64,000 nucleotides of DNA from Piper betle (taxonomy: Eukaryota > Streptophyta > Magnoliopsida > Piperales > Piperaceae): contig JAURVB010013248.1 in assembly GCA_033002965.1 (NCBI GenBank), positions 62,001 to 126,000 on the forward strand, written 5' to 3'. Under the pieces are notes generated by a model that was not told where the DNA came from, did no database searches, and saw only the letters and a list, made by a program, of their open reading frames with translations. Positions 11,569-22,879 of the stretch are shown here, in pieces (within the stretch, counting starts at the first letter, position 1; each line of letters starts with the position of its first letter). The position numbers and the translations under genes are program-made.

Positions 11569-12920
11569 CTAGGAAATGCAACAAGCATTTGGATTCTCAT
11601 CACTGAACATTTGAGGAGGAGGTTGATGGATCACATACACAGGAGGCCAGTAGACAATCCTCTTGGCCATGTCTTCATTGTTGTAGTAGTAGTATACCTC
11701 CTGCCCTTCTTTCTTTGGCTCTTGCACCTTCTCTTCTTCTTTCTTGTCATCTCCACCACCTGCATTTTCACTACTCTCCTCCTTATTTTGATCTTTCATC
11801 TCCTCCGGCGGCTTTGCCGCCTCCTCATCCTTCTTCTCAGGTTTCTCTTCATCTTTCTTCTCCTCTGTCTTCGGATCCTCTTCCGGAGGCTTTGCGGGCT
11901 CTGCCACCTCCGGCTGGGCCTCTTCTTTCGTCTTCTCTGGCTCAGGTGGTGGCACTATTGTTGCCTGTTTCCCTGTTCTCCTATATATGTAATCAACTAA
12001 CCGTTTTGCCTCCATGGTGCCTGTCACAGTCACCTTACTATTACTTGGTTCAATCTCTGCAGATTGCACACCTGCTTGCATAAGCTCACATTTAAGTCAT
12101 ATAACCTCAAGTGCAAAGTTTAGTATGCATCATTATCCAGATGTTCAAATTGTCTTATGAGTTCTGTGACATGAAACTTAATTGACTTCACCTCTCATCT
12201 TGAGAATTCTTTTCTTCAATTGCTCAGCACATGCTGCACAATGCATGTTAATTTGAAGAACCACAGTGGTGACTTCATTCACCTGTCACAATGTGACCAG
12301 AAAAGTTAAGACCAATTGACATAAAATGGAGAAGAAACAAAATAGAGGTTGGAGAAGTGGATGGATGAGCTTGAACCTGAGATGGCACAATTTGAGGCTG
12401 AGTTTCTCCTTCAGGGGGGCGGGGGTGACAACACCTTAGCAGTTCTTTTTGTTTTTCTTTGTAGTCTCATGCAAAGGGCTTGTGGATCTACAATACCCTT
12501 AATTGTCACCTCATTCTTGCTTATATCTACCATAACCTCTTCAACCCCTGTACAATAACACATTGTTTAGATACATCATGAAAGACCAGCCTTGCCTTTG
12601 AGCTTAATATACACTAGAAGATTGCAAATGAGAGAGACCTTTGCATTTCAATAAGCATCTCTCCATCTTCTTTGCACAACCTACACAATGCATGCCCACA
12701 TACAAGACCACAGGGGAGGGGGGACCTTTTCTTCCTCTTTCTTCTTCTCAGCTTTCTCGTCTTTCTGCTCTTCAACCTTCTCCTCTGGCTTGTTCTCTGC
12801 CTTGGCAGTTTCTTCCTGAAAATGGAAAATTGGGGTTTCAGATATGTTTTGTATTACAACTTAAAACGTGAGAAGATCACTGAACAAGTGACAAACTCTC
12901 ACTGGTTGGTCGTCACCCAT
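11569..12920 (-). CDS. Heavy-metal-associated isoprenylated plant protein (HIPP), two HMA domains, five exons
   Basis: HIPPs bind metals through HMA folds and attach to membranes by C-terminal isoprenylation. Exons, read on the minus strand, are 12920-12903 (MGDDQP), 12815-12639, 12547-12377, 12282-12192 and 12071-11569. All introns are short GT-AG introns. Order: Glu/Lys-rich N-terminus; HMA1 with GMHCVGC (exon 2) continuing in GVEEVMVDISKNEVTIKG (exon 3); a VLSPPPPEGE linker; HMA2 with NMHCAAC (exon 4) and VTVTGTMEAKRLVDYIYRRT (exon 5); an acidic Lys/Glu/Pro-rich stretch; and a C-terminal CCIS, a CaaX box. Two single-base lesions break the frame: a run of C4 at 12713-12716 (one C short in coding sense) just before HMA1, and a C6 at 12414-12419 (one C too many) in the linker. 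Otherwise phases and motifs are intact, about 319 residues. The first exon is short and inferred from splice sites. Confidence 0.88.
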
Positions 12921-13208
12921 CTGGACTCTTCAGCTCACAATCCTCCAGTGGAGAGAATGGGAAAGAAACTAAAAAGGAAGAGATTCAAAGAGCAGGGAAT
13001 CTGCCTCTGTGAGCAGCTTAGTGTTGGCTTTTGTGCTAATGGGTGGGTGTTGTTAGTAGTTCACACTGCACATGCACTACCACTAAACTCTCCCAATTCT
13101 TAATTCTCACAGCCCAACACTTTCCTCTCTTTTTCTTTCAACATTCCTCTAATGTAGATCGGTTAGAGAGGTGGAAGGAGGGAGGAAGGCAAGAGGGAGT
13201 GGCACACA

Positions 13209-13217
13209 TTTATATAG
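13209..13217 (-). promoter_or_regulatory. Putative TATA box of the HIPP gene
   Basis: On the minus strand CTATATAAA lies about 290 bp upstream of the ATG at 12920, leaving a 5' leader of roughly 260 nt. Position and strand fit; there is no other evidence. Confidence 0.4.
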
Positions 13218-13259
13218 TTAGGAACTTGTGTTTGTGCTGGTCGGTAAGGTAATATCATA

Positions 13260-16200
13260 CAAGGTCTAGTTTGTATTTGCAATTTTCTTTTGGAAGAGTT
13301 GGTTGAATTCGATCACAAAGTGTGCTTGCGTGGGGTGCAAAACTTTTGGATAAAGAAAAATTGAAACCACGTAACCACACGGGCTGTCGGAGCATTGAAA
13401 CAGAAAATGGCTCACCACCTTTGTCCCATGCACAAAAGGAGATGTTTTCCATGCAAGCATCTTTAACCCTTATCTGGAATTACTTCACTTGTGGAGGATA
13501 GCACCTCTTTGCTCCTCCATGTTCATACTTAGATCACACTCAGGAAGAATGACATGTTGCTAACTTAATTAGTATATTGTGTTGTCCAAAGTGTTGTTCC
13601 ATGAAAATTAATGTATTTATGGTGCACAGAAAGTTTTTCCAATCACAAATTGGTAGTTAGTTGGTTGATGTTAGCATATAACTACTAGATCTTGTATTGA
13701 TTTCTGTTTGTGCACTGATGCAAGCAATTTATTTGTTAAGCATGCTCAAGTGTAATAGTTTTGAATCTAATGTTTAACATTACATCTATATGTAAACTGT
13801 TTAGTGGAAAATTGGTCAGAATTTAGACTTAGTTTCATCCTTATGGCAATGGACACAAATAGTGGTGGTTGGGCTGCATTAGCCATTAGGTGATGCTTTT
13901 TAGTTATAAAGTTGTAAATCTATATATTTTTGGTTCATATATATTAAAAGAAATATCCAAATTAGGTTCAAAAACTAAAGCTGGTGTGGTTAATCTATTT
14001 AAGATCTGTTTTATATTGGCTATAAAGAGACCATGGAAGCAAGAGATTTGCTTTCAGGTGAAGGTATAAAAAAGGGTCAAATTGGCTGAGTAGAAGTTTC
14101 TTTATAAAAAAATATAGTTCTTTTTGAGGTGTTTGGCTTTCAAATTTTACAAAATATTGTGTTCTTCGTCTTTCTACTCCTGCATCTTTTAATTAAGATC
14201 TATGTGATTACAAATGATAAAATTTTTTACGATCGAATACTCTCTCTCTCGTGCAAATCCTCTCCTTGGCCTAATTTAAAGTTTTAAAAAATATATGTTC
14301 AAAAAATTACTTGTATATGGAGGTGATATTTTCTGAAATTTAAAGTTCCTAGGCATGACTCATTCTCTCGTTTGTTCCAAATGGTTGGAGCATATTTGGT
14401 AGTTTCATGTGCACTTCCAATCTGAATACATGTAGTACATACTTCTGACATGAACTCAGGAATCAAGGATCAAAAGTACTATGACAGAGTATGTAATTGC
14501 AACTTAATTAATTTTAATTTTGTCATTTCTAAAACAACTTGTACAAGAATGTGCTAGCCCAACTTTTAATTGAGTGAGATGTTGCACATTCTAGTATTCA
14601 AAATTCTTGTAAGGCAGAATTGTTCATGTAAGGCTGCATACTTAGAATACCATCAGAAGTTAAACTTATGTTCTGATATTTGTTACAACTTCATTTTTAC
14701 TAGACTTCATTAATTAAAATCTTTATAAAATCAGTTTTTTTAAGGTTGGTGTAACTAACTATAATAATGGTAAAACGCACATAGTCCTCTAGATTTTCAT
14801 GTTTTCACTTAATAAAGATTTTGCTTCACCTTTCCAAACTGGAAAGTAGAAAGAAATTGACATAACTTGAATTGGGTTCTCTTTTTACAGCAGAATTAAG
14901 TAACATCTGTCCATATCTCATCAAATTTCCATGGTGGCATGCAATTCCTCTATGACTAACTGGTATGACTTTTATAGAAAGCAATTCAAGATTGGGACGG
15001 GCCCTTGATAATCTGTAGTCAGAAAAAGAAGATTTTACAATCTGGGCAAGGACAGAAATGGTTGATGGCCATGTAGATATGAGTCAGCCATGAAGAAAGC
15101 TATGGAAGTAACACAAGCTTTTGAATGGGTACCACAAGAAGGTAAAAACCAAACTTCCTTTGTTTTGAAAAGATAAGAAAAGATGAGAGCTGAAGAAGTG
15201 CTTTGTGAGCAAAGTTAAGGTAGGTATGAGGGTAAAGAAGATTAAAAAATGGACTAGAACTTAAAGCCAAACTGGTTAGCAGCATCTAGACACTTGTTTA
15301 ATTAGGAAGAGCTCAAATTTGCCAATTGGGCACAATCTAGAATAGATTAGAAGACTGGAATATTAGGGAAGAAAGGATGAACTAGGGAATGGTGATGTGT
15401 CGTTTTCTAGTGGCTGCTGATAGGGCTTACTTGTATGGAATGTGGTTTGATTTGTTGTTTTGAGCAGGCAATTGAAAAGAAAGCATATGGGTTGTCCTGG
15501 AAAGAATGTCCATGGCATGTTAGAGATGACACCTTGCTGACAAATTCAATGGACTTACACATTGTGGAGGGCCATAGCATGAATATATGGAGTTTGGTGC
15601 AAAGTTTTAGCAAGGCATGTGATCAACAAAGATTCTATGATTCTATATATATGGAATTTTTAAAGTTTGAGAGATGGAAAGAGTAGTTGAATAATTTGAT
15701 ATAGAAGGGTTCTGTAGCAGTTTCAAACTTTTGGCTTGGCTCAACTAAATTTAAATTTTACATATAGGATACAAATCTTGTATGGGAGTAATTAAGTCCA
15801 TGACTTCGTTCCCTCAAATGTGATTGTAGGGATTGTTTCCTTGGGATTGTTCAAAACGGACTCGACCTGATTGGTTGTGGAGTGGAGTCGGGTTGACAGA
15901 GAGTCATTCATACTATTTTTTTATCATGACTTGCCCAAGAGAAAGTTGACCCCGGAATTTTTCGAAACCAAAATAAAATTTTAAAATTACATGATTTTAT
16001 ATCGGATGATAGTTTGTCAGGTAGCTTATTCATACAAAATTGAGTACTGTAAAGAACAACTTCTTAATTAAGTGATATTGTAATTTTTATCAAGGTGATA
16101 AAGTTAATATTGTTCCAATATATAGAAATGATTTAGAAAGTTTTTCATGGCATGAGCTTAGGTAGTAAAATTAAAATTGCAATTCATATTCAAATATGTA

Positions 16201-16436
16201 TGTTTCTTTGATGAATTAATAAAGTGTTGCCATTTGTATGCTTTAAAGAAAATTTGATAGCTACAATATGTTGAGCAACTAATTGACTACTAGAAATTAG
16301 AAACTAAGGTTGTGGACCAGCAATAAAAAAAGAATGAAATATAGCCACTTAATTTATTGTTTGTAATTATTAGTACAATCAATTCCATGGATTGTAACAT
16401 TGTTGACTTGTGAGCTCTTATCAATCGTTTTCTAAT
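13260..16436. other. Gene-poor AT-rich spacer
   Basis: No supported gene. Short frames such as 15435-15686 (+) and 15100-15285 (-) have no family motifs. No clear repeats or tRNA-like folds were seen by eye. Confidence 0.5.

Positions 16437-16530
<94 letters not shown>
16437..16530. repeat. (TAA)n microsatellite
   Basis: A trinucleotide run of about 94 bp without interruption. It ends exactly where the unrelated GGCAGTTGGATGAGCC sequence begins, and TAA repeats resume at about 17013. Confidence 0.95.
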
Positions 16531-17012
16531 GGCAGTTGGATGAGCCATAGCTCATATAAGTTATATGAGTTATAATTTTCTAGTCCGTCTGATTAGAAGG
16601 ACAGTCCAAGTCAAATCAATTAAAAAAATTATGGCAAGGCTGCTGGCGGCTAGTTTGCTGCCGGCGGCTGGCCAAACAGGGCTAGGTGGCCGGACACGAA
16701 TGCCCTATGCTCAATCTGGCCGCTTGGTGGCCCGATCATGCCAGCCATGACCAAATCTAGCTGTGCATGGCCAAATCTGGCCATGCAACCATATTTGGCT
16801 GGAGGGCGGTTGGGTCTTAGTCGACTGTGGCCGTCGGCCAAAAAATAAAGTCGTTGATGGTTGAGTCAGTGTGCCGACGATGGAGGGGGGACGGGGAGTT
16901 AGGGTGCTTTTTTTAATTTCATAATTAATTTCAATCACCTTTGTAATTGGACGGTTCACAATCAATTGAGCTTATATGACTTATTTGAGTCATGACTAGT
17001 ATAAAATTTTCC
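16531..17012. mobile_element. Candidate MITE inserted in a TAA repeat
   Basis: About 480 bp with imperfect inverted ends. GCCATAGCTCATATAAGTTA near 16543-16562 pairs with the complement of the CTTATATGACTTATTTGAG stretch near 16971-16989, with about 22 of 28 positions matching by eye. TAA-type repeats flank both sides, consistent with insertion into a microsatellite with a TA or TAA target. The interior contains GGCCAAATCTGGCCATGC-type short repeats and no gene. Superfamily not determined. Confidence 0.45.
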
Positions 17013-18381
17013 CTAATAATAATAAACCCATCTTTATCTAATAGACAATTTTAGATGGGCTAACACACATGTTGTAAAGCCCAAATTTGTTGTCCCCCAT
17101 TTTTAATTTGCTATGCATGTTTTGAATTTGATTAAGGGTGCTAATCAATTAGTAATTTGAATTTGAAAAAACTTGAAATTAACATGAACTTGATCCCGAT
17201 CCTAAAAGACAACAATTAGTAAAATAAAGCATTAACAAATAAATTAATAAAACCCTGAAACAACAATTAGTATCACTTAAAGATAAAATTGACATAAACT
17301 AGACAAGATGTCGTGCCATGCTCGATCTATACCGAATAAATTTTAATTTTATACATAAATTCTCACTTAATAATAAGAAAAACTGTAATAATTAATTAAA
17401 ATCTTAGATATAGACTATGATTAATTATCAAAGATATATCCTATTTGAATGAGAAGATGAATTATAATTATTCGATTTTTTATTATATATTTTGAAGATA
17501 ATTAGACAAACTATTTTTAGTAGGAAGTGAAAATGTTGCGATTAGTCAGGTTCAAACTCGTGACCGTTAACTATGAAAGATATTTTTATTATTTTTTTAA
17601 GAAATTGAGGTTAGCGAGATTTAAACCAGTGACTTTTCTGCATGATATATTTTATTGTATTTTTAAAATTTTTTAATATTTTAATGGACTGATTCTCCTA
17701 CTTTTAATCTCAGGCGAGTATTGAATTTCTCTTTTATTAATAAGAATAGAAGAGTAGATAAGTTGGTTCCATCTTGAAAGGTTAGTTCAAATACCAACAT
17801 GCTTGCCTTAAACTCAATTAAAATAAACTATTTGTTTTAAGTCATGTAAAATTCGGCTGGACTTGCTCTATGAACACAACTTTGGATGGGAATATCGGCA
17901 TAATCCGTTCTTTAATACAAATAAAACCATTAGAGACAAGGAATAATTGTTGTCTTCTATAAAACACTTTCATGAGGAATCTTGTTTACACTTGTTACAA
18001 GACACATATATACGATCATCATCCCTTCCCCATTCCCTTTCCTAAATCCTACCTGCACATGGTAGCCAGACAACATCCCCATTCATAAAGCAAACAGCAT
18101 CCAGTAAAGCATCTCATAGACCTGATGTCAGATCCCATTCCCTCCTACAGATTAAACAATAGAAAGAACTCTTGAGCCATGAACGATAGAAAACAATAAA
18201 AAGAGCAAGAGATGACATGGTGTATGATGCAGAAAGAATTGTGGGGAAGACAAAGAATTGAAGAAAAGTGCATTGGAGCTGTCTAGGATATCCATTTGTG
18301 AGCTGCTTTTGGGCATCTTGGGCTTCTTTAAATATGCGTCATTAGTGTAGCAAAGCCTCCTAAACTAAGTTTTGGTGAAGG
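17013..18381. other. AT-rich spacer before the HMA-like gene
   Basis: No supported coding sequence. A TCTATAAAAC motif near 17956 could be a distal TATA box for the gene at 18382, leaving a leader of about 400 nt, but this is weak. Confidence 0.4.
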
Positions 18382-18841
18382 ATGGCCAACATGCAGATAG
18401 TCCCCGCATGTAAGGATGTGGAGGCTCAATATGTGGAGATGAAGGTGCCTCTTTACTCCTACGGCTGTGAAAGAAAAATCAAGAAGGCATTGTCTAATCT
18501 CAGAGGTAAGATCTATTACAAATAATTACATGAAAGCACTCATTTTCTTGTAATTCTTGCACATTATATTTGCTTTTAAATTTGATTCTCACAAACTTAA
18601 ATTTATCATGTGTTATGCAGGTATTTACTCAGTGAATGTGGACTACCAGTTACAGAAGGTAACAGTATGGGGCATCTGCAACAGATATGATGTGCTGAGC
18701 ACCATCAAAACCAAGAGAAGGGAAGCACATTTTTGGGATTGTGAGGAGCCAAATCATTCGCGTCCTCAACCAAAGAAAGAAGCCCCAACTCGTTCAAAGA
18801 GTTGGAAGGCTTGGATGCTGAGAAAGAAACTCAATTTATGA
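18382..18841 (+). CDS. Small HMA-fold protein (HIPP-related, lacks CxxC and CaaX), two exons
   Basis: Exon 1 is 18382-18505 and exon 2 is 18621-18841, joined across a 115-bp GT-AG intron in phase 1, giving a 114-residue protein. The HMA-type fold is recognisable: VEMKVPLYSYGCERKIKKAL, then GIYSVNVDYQLQKVTVWG, then a KTKRREAHFW end. The usual metal-binding MxCxxC is replaced by LYSYGCERK with a single cysteine, as in one known plant HIPP subgroup, so classical two-cysteine copper or zinc binding is doubtful. The C-terminus is basic (WKAWMLRKKLNL) and has no CaaX box, so isoprenylation is not predicted from this reading. A second ATG lies three codons downstream (MANM). No lesion is seen here, in contrast to the larger genes in the window. 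Confidence 0.85.
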
Positions 18842-20720
18842 AGCCTATAGATCGCCACATCATCTCACTTCTTTTCTTTCTATCTCTATATTCTAATATA
18901 TATATATATGTGGCGAGTTTAACACTTTGTTTGCGCCCGTGTAAAATAAACAATATGTACATTCTCTTACAATTACTATGCATGGCAAGGATGCAATAAG
19001 AAGGGATGATACGAAACATGATCATTTGACAAGTGTTGACAAGTGATGCAATAAGAAGTGAAATAAGTAAACAGGTAATCAAGCTTTGGAATAACAAGAA
19101 GTGGTTACCATCTCTCAAGAACCATACCAAAGTTTTTCTCCATATAAACTAATTAATTGAATTTCCATATAAACTAATTAATCGAATTTAAGAACCAATT
19201 ATATTGAAACTAGAATTATTTGGATGCCAATTGAAGGCTGAAAGGGAATGATCATGGACAAATTCTTCTACATGCTGCTCCTTGGGAAAACAACTTCCTT
19301 AATTCTTAATCTGTTTAGGAATAAAAAGAAAATTAAACTTTAACCTAATGTTTCTATATAAATTTTTTGGATCTCAATTATAAAATCCTAGTCTTTTACC
19401 CGATAGTTTTAGTTTCAATTCGGTCTTGACCCGAATCGAGCTGCTTGCCTGGCTCTTTTTGTCTTGTGCTTATGTATAATGTGTGTGTGTGAGTTAGGAC
19501 CTTAGTTTCCTCTAATGCTCAACGTTGCTCGGGTGGACATTGTGTTGTCTCGGCTCTTATTTTTGGTTTTTGTTTGAATCGTGTCTAATTAAGTTTAGGG
19601 TTGTGTCCCTTAGAAATCTAGTGTGTTGCTTGTTTGGACCCCTTTTGGACGATACTAACACCTGCGGACCTGTGACACGATTCTCGTGATCAACTTAGTC
19701 ACTTTAAGGTAAAAACTTTAAGTGCACGCAACATGCGCTGAGTATAAGGATGCCCTCCCTATGCCCTTGTGCCAGCAAATTTAGTATTATGATTTTGGGT
19801 AAGGGTGCAAGGGTGTTGCCAAATTCAAAACTCTCTCCCTTTGCAGCTAGGGCAAAGGTGCTGGCTAACGTCCTTGTGCTTGTAAAGTTGACCTAGATCT
19901 TCCATGTGGTTCAATTCACCTTGGGTGCGTAGTCTGGGTTCTGCCAATTTGTGGTCCGGCTTGAAAAGGCCAGTGCAAAGGTAGACAATCCTAGATGCAA
20001 CAAATGACATAACATGTAAGGGAAAGAAATTGAATTATAGCAATCACATCACATTCGCATGTTGAGCGTATCAAAAATTGTATGAGATTCTGATAAATTA
20101 AATAAGGATGTCAAAACAAAGATTTCGGTATTTTATGAAATACAATATTGAATTCAACACACGTATTTAAATCTAGTAAGAGATATTGAAATGCCCGGAA
20201 GATTTAGGGAAATTTAACTGAGCTACCTAACATGCTAATCAACAAAGATTTAGGTAAAATTATAATAAGTAAATTAAGGTTTTGTGTCCATTATTTAAAC
20301 TTAACCCGAATGATAATTTCGCTATAGCGACTTTAAATCAAAGAACTTCCCTTGAGTAAAAGATAATAATAATTATTAAAATAATTTTATTTTATTTAAT
20401 TGATTAAGATAATTAAGTTAATTATCGTTTAACTTAAGATTTTCACATCGTGATCGTTTCATAACCAACATGAGTTAAAATATTATAATTTTAACTATTT
20501 ATATAATTAATCAATCAATTTAGCACACAAAACAAGATCACTTGAGCACGACCAAAAAATTATAAAGTTCTAATCTTTTCTTGTTTTGCCCATTGTTAGG
20601 TAGATTCGTGAGTGAATTTTACGAATTTAGGCTGACACAAATATTTTATTATATTTTAGTAGGCAAAACATAACAAACAATAAAAAATTAGAGTCATTCT
20701 AATGCACTTTGGGTCAGGTC
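18842..20720. other. Spacer, probably decayed LTR-retroelement sequence in its second half
   Basis: 18842-19380 is AT-rich with no gene; it includes a direct repeat of CCATATAAACTAATTAAT at about 19140-19182. 19380-20720 has retroelement-like composition and leads directly into the PBS-like site at 20727, so it is probably the remains of a 5' LTR. Its start was not found. Confidence 0.4.
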
Positions 20721-20895
20721 ATTACAACCAGTATAAGAGCCTATTAGTTCCATCTTAGATGGTGGGCTAGGCTAGAGGCGTTGGTTAGGCTGCCGGTTAC
20801 GGGCCAAAGAAGGTCGTGGGCTGGGGCTAGTAACGGGTAAGTGTAGGAATTTCAGGGACGAAATTTTCTAAGGTGGGTGGATTGTGAGATCCCTC
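20721..20895 (+). mobile_element. LTR-retrotransposon junction remnant: LTR end, PBS, PPT, LTR start
   Basis: ATTACA (20721-20726) fits an LTR end. It is followed by CCAGTATAAGAGCC (20728-20741), resembling a decayed initiator-Met tRNA primer site (TGGTATCAGAGC). About 140 bp later comes TTTCAGGGACGAAATTTTCT then AAGGTGGGTGGA (20851-20881), the polypurine-type phrase that ends plant Ty3-gypsy internal regions. TGTGAGATCCC (20883) is a plausible 3' LTR start. Nearly the whole gag-pol region is therefore absent. The 3' LTR boundary further right is lost in purine-rich DNA. Confidence 0.5.
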
Positions 20896-21099
20896 AACTT
20901 AATCCCGTATTAAATACCTATTGGGGTAAGATCCTGTTTATAAATGAGAATGAACTATAGATATTTAACTTGGTTAACCACTTACAAAATAAACAAAAAA
21001 ATTGTTACATCTATATGATATGACGATGATCTAACTATCTACATGCCTAATTATAGAGATCTACATGCAAACACTAAGACCGTGCACGAAAATGAAAAG

Positions 21100-21243
21100 A
21101 ACAGGGGAAGAAGGCGTGTACCTCGACAAGGGAAGAGGAAGGAGGGGGAAAGGGAAAGGGAAAGGGAAAGAAAAAGGAAGAAGAGGAAAGGCTAAGGAGG
21201 CAAGGAGGGTGTTGGGGCAAAATGATAGAAGGCAAGAATATTG
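21100..21243. repeat. Purine-rich tract (GGGAAA repeats) interrupted by the copia insertion
   Basis: The plus strand is almost pure purine, with GGGAAAGGGAAAGGGAAAGG. The same kind of purine-rich sequence, including GGCAAGGAGGGT, resumes at 25862 on the far side of the copia element, so the host sequence was probably one continuous tract. Confidence 0.6.
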
Positions 21244-21482
21244 TGTGATAGATATGTGGAAATAAGAATATGGAGGAAATATAACTCAAATAATTCTTTA
21301 CAAATAAAGAGCTTGAATAAATTGAGGACTTGATGACTTAATACAACAAGATACCCAAAGAGGGTATTTATAGGCCTTTAAGATCATCTAAAACATCAAC
21401 TTTTAATGTATATTTACAGACTTTGAGATTTATATGACTTTTCAAATATTAATAAATAATAAATTAAGCTTAGTTTTCAACA
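21244..21482 (-). repeat. 3' LTR of the copia element
   Basis: TGTGATAGAT...TTTTCAACA on the plus strand (TGTTGAAAA... in element sense), about 239 bp. It aligns along its whole length with 25618-25861 but with many substitutions and small indels, implying an old insertion. Confidence 0.9.
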
Positions 21483-21736
21483 TCACTCCCTTAAGCCTAA
21501 TTTCCTCCTTCGATCAAACCAAGCATATTACAAATTTTGTTGAAACCCAACAGCAAGAGCCTTTATAAAAATATCTCCTTCTTGTTCTTGAGATTTGACA
21601 TAATGGAGCTCCACTTCCTTGTTGTTAACAAGTTCTCGAATAAAGTGATACCTTGTATTAATATATTTGTTTATCCCATGATAGGGTAGATTCTTGGCAA
21701 GAACAATGGCTGACTTGCTATCAATATGCAGAATAG

Positions 21737-22879
21737 TTAGGTCCTTCTTGAGGATGCTTGATGGACTTTAATAGGTTTCAGTGCATGACATACTCTAGAT
21801 GAGATTGCAACATACTCAGCTTCACATGTAGATAGTGTGACTATGCTTTGTTTCGTGGATGACCATGTAAATGCAGAATTTTGAAGAAAAAAAACAAAAC
21901 CAGTAGTACTTTTTCTATCATCTTGATCTCCACCCAATCACTATCTGTGTAGCCTATAAGATCAAACTTGTTAGCACAAGAATAAAATAATCAAAAATGG
22001 AGAATACCTATGATGTAACGCAATATTCTCTTGGCAGCCTTCATCTATGTTATTATCAATTTTCCCATATACCAACGAACTATTCCAACTTCATACAAAA
22101 TATTCGGTCTTGTACATGGTAAATACTTCAAATTTCCAATAAGACTTTTATAAAGTGTGAAATAAACTTTGTTCACCTCATCATAATATGACAACTTAAC
22201 CTCACTTTCAACTGGAGTATTGACCAGATTACATTCCTTCATGTTAAACATTTGCAAAATTTCTCAAGTATATCTTTCTTGAGAAATAAGAATTCTATCA
22301 TTCATTTGTTTAAACTCTATGCCAAGAAAATAAAGCACAAGTCCACCATCTGTCATTTCAAACTCGTTCACCATACTATTCATAAAATCTTCAAACATTT
22401 TTAGATTGTCACCAGTGAAAATTAAATCACCAACATAAGCAAACAAGCAATAAATCACCCTTGTTACTGGTCTTAATGTAAAAAGCATGTTCATATGGAC
22501 ATTTTGTAAAACCAACTTTCAATAAATATTTATCTATTCGGGCATTCCACACTCTTCGGACTTGTTTCAAACCATATAGTGTCTTCTTCAATCTAAGCAC
22601 TTTCTCTTCATGACCCTTCTCAAAATATGCAAACAGTTGTTCAATATAAACTTTTTCTTCAAGATAACCATTTAAGAAAGTGGATTTTACATCCATTTGA
22701 AAAAACTTCCTACCATGTTGAGAAGCTAATGAAATAAATAAACGAATAGTTTTAAGACAAATAACGGGAGTAAATATCTCACCGTAATCAATTCCAGCTT
22801 GCTGCTTGTAGCGCTTAGCTAATAACCTTGCTTTGTATCTTTCAATCTCTCTTTTTGCAATCTTATACATCTTGTACAC
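21737..22879 (-). pseudogene. Copia reverse transcriptase and RNase H, broken
   Basis: Reverse transcriptase pieces at 22879-22427, 22515-22264 and 22257-22045 include QQAGIDYGEIFTPV, FFQMDVKSTFLNGYLEEKVY, LYGLKQ and FAYVGDL. In FAYVGDL the family's catalytic YVDD-type motif appears altered to YVGD. RNase H at 21937-21737 has DRKSTTGFVF, TWSSTKQSIVTLST and CEAEYVA. Frames change between pieces. RT and RNase H copy the element's RNA in intact relatives; this copy is non-functional. Confidence 0.88.

Noticed and set aside
11611..12083. Plus-strand ORFs opposite the last HIPP exon
   Set aside because: Shadows of the Glu/Lys-rich coding sequence; the minus strand has splice sites, an HMA domain and a CaaX end.
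15435..15686. 83-codon ORF in the spacer
   Set aside because: No recognised motif, neighbour or splice context, and a length expected by chance in this much DNA.
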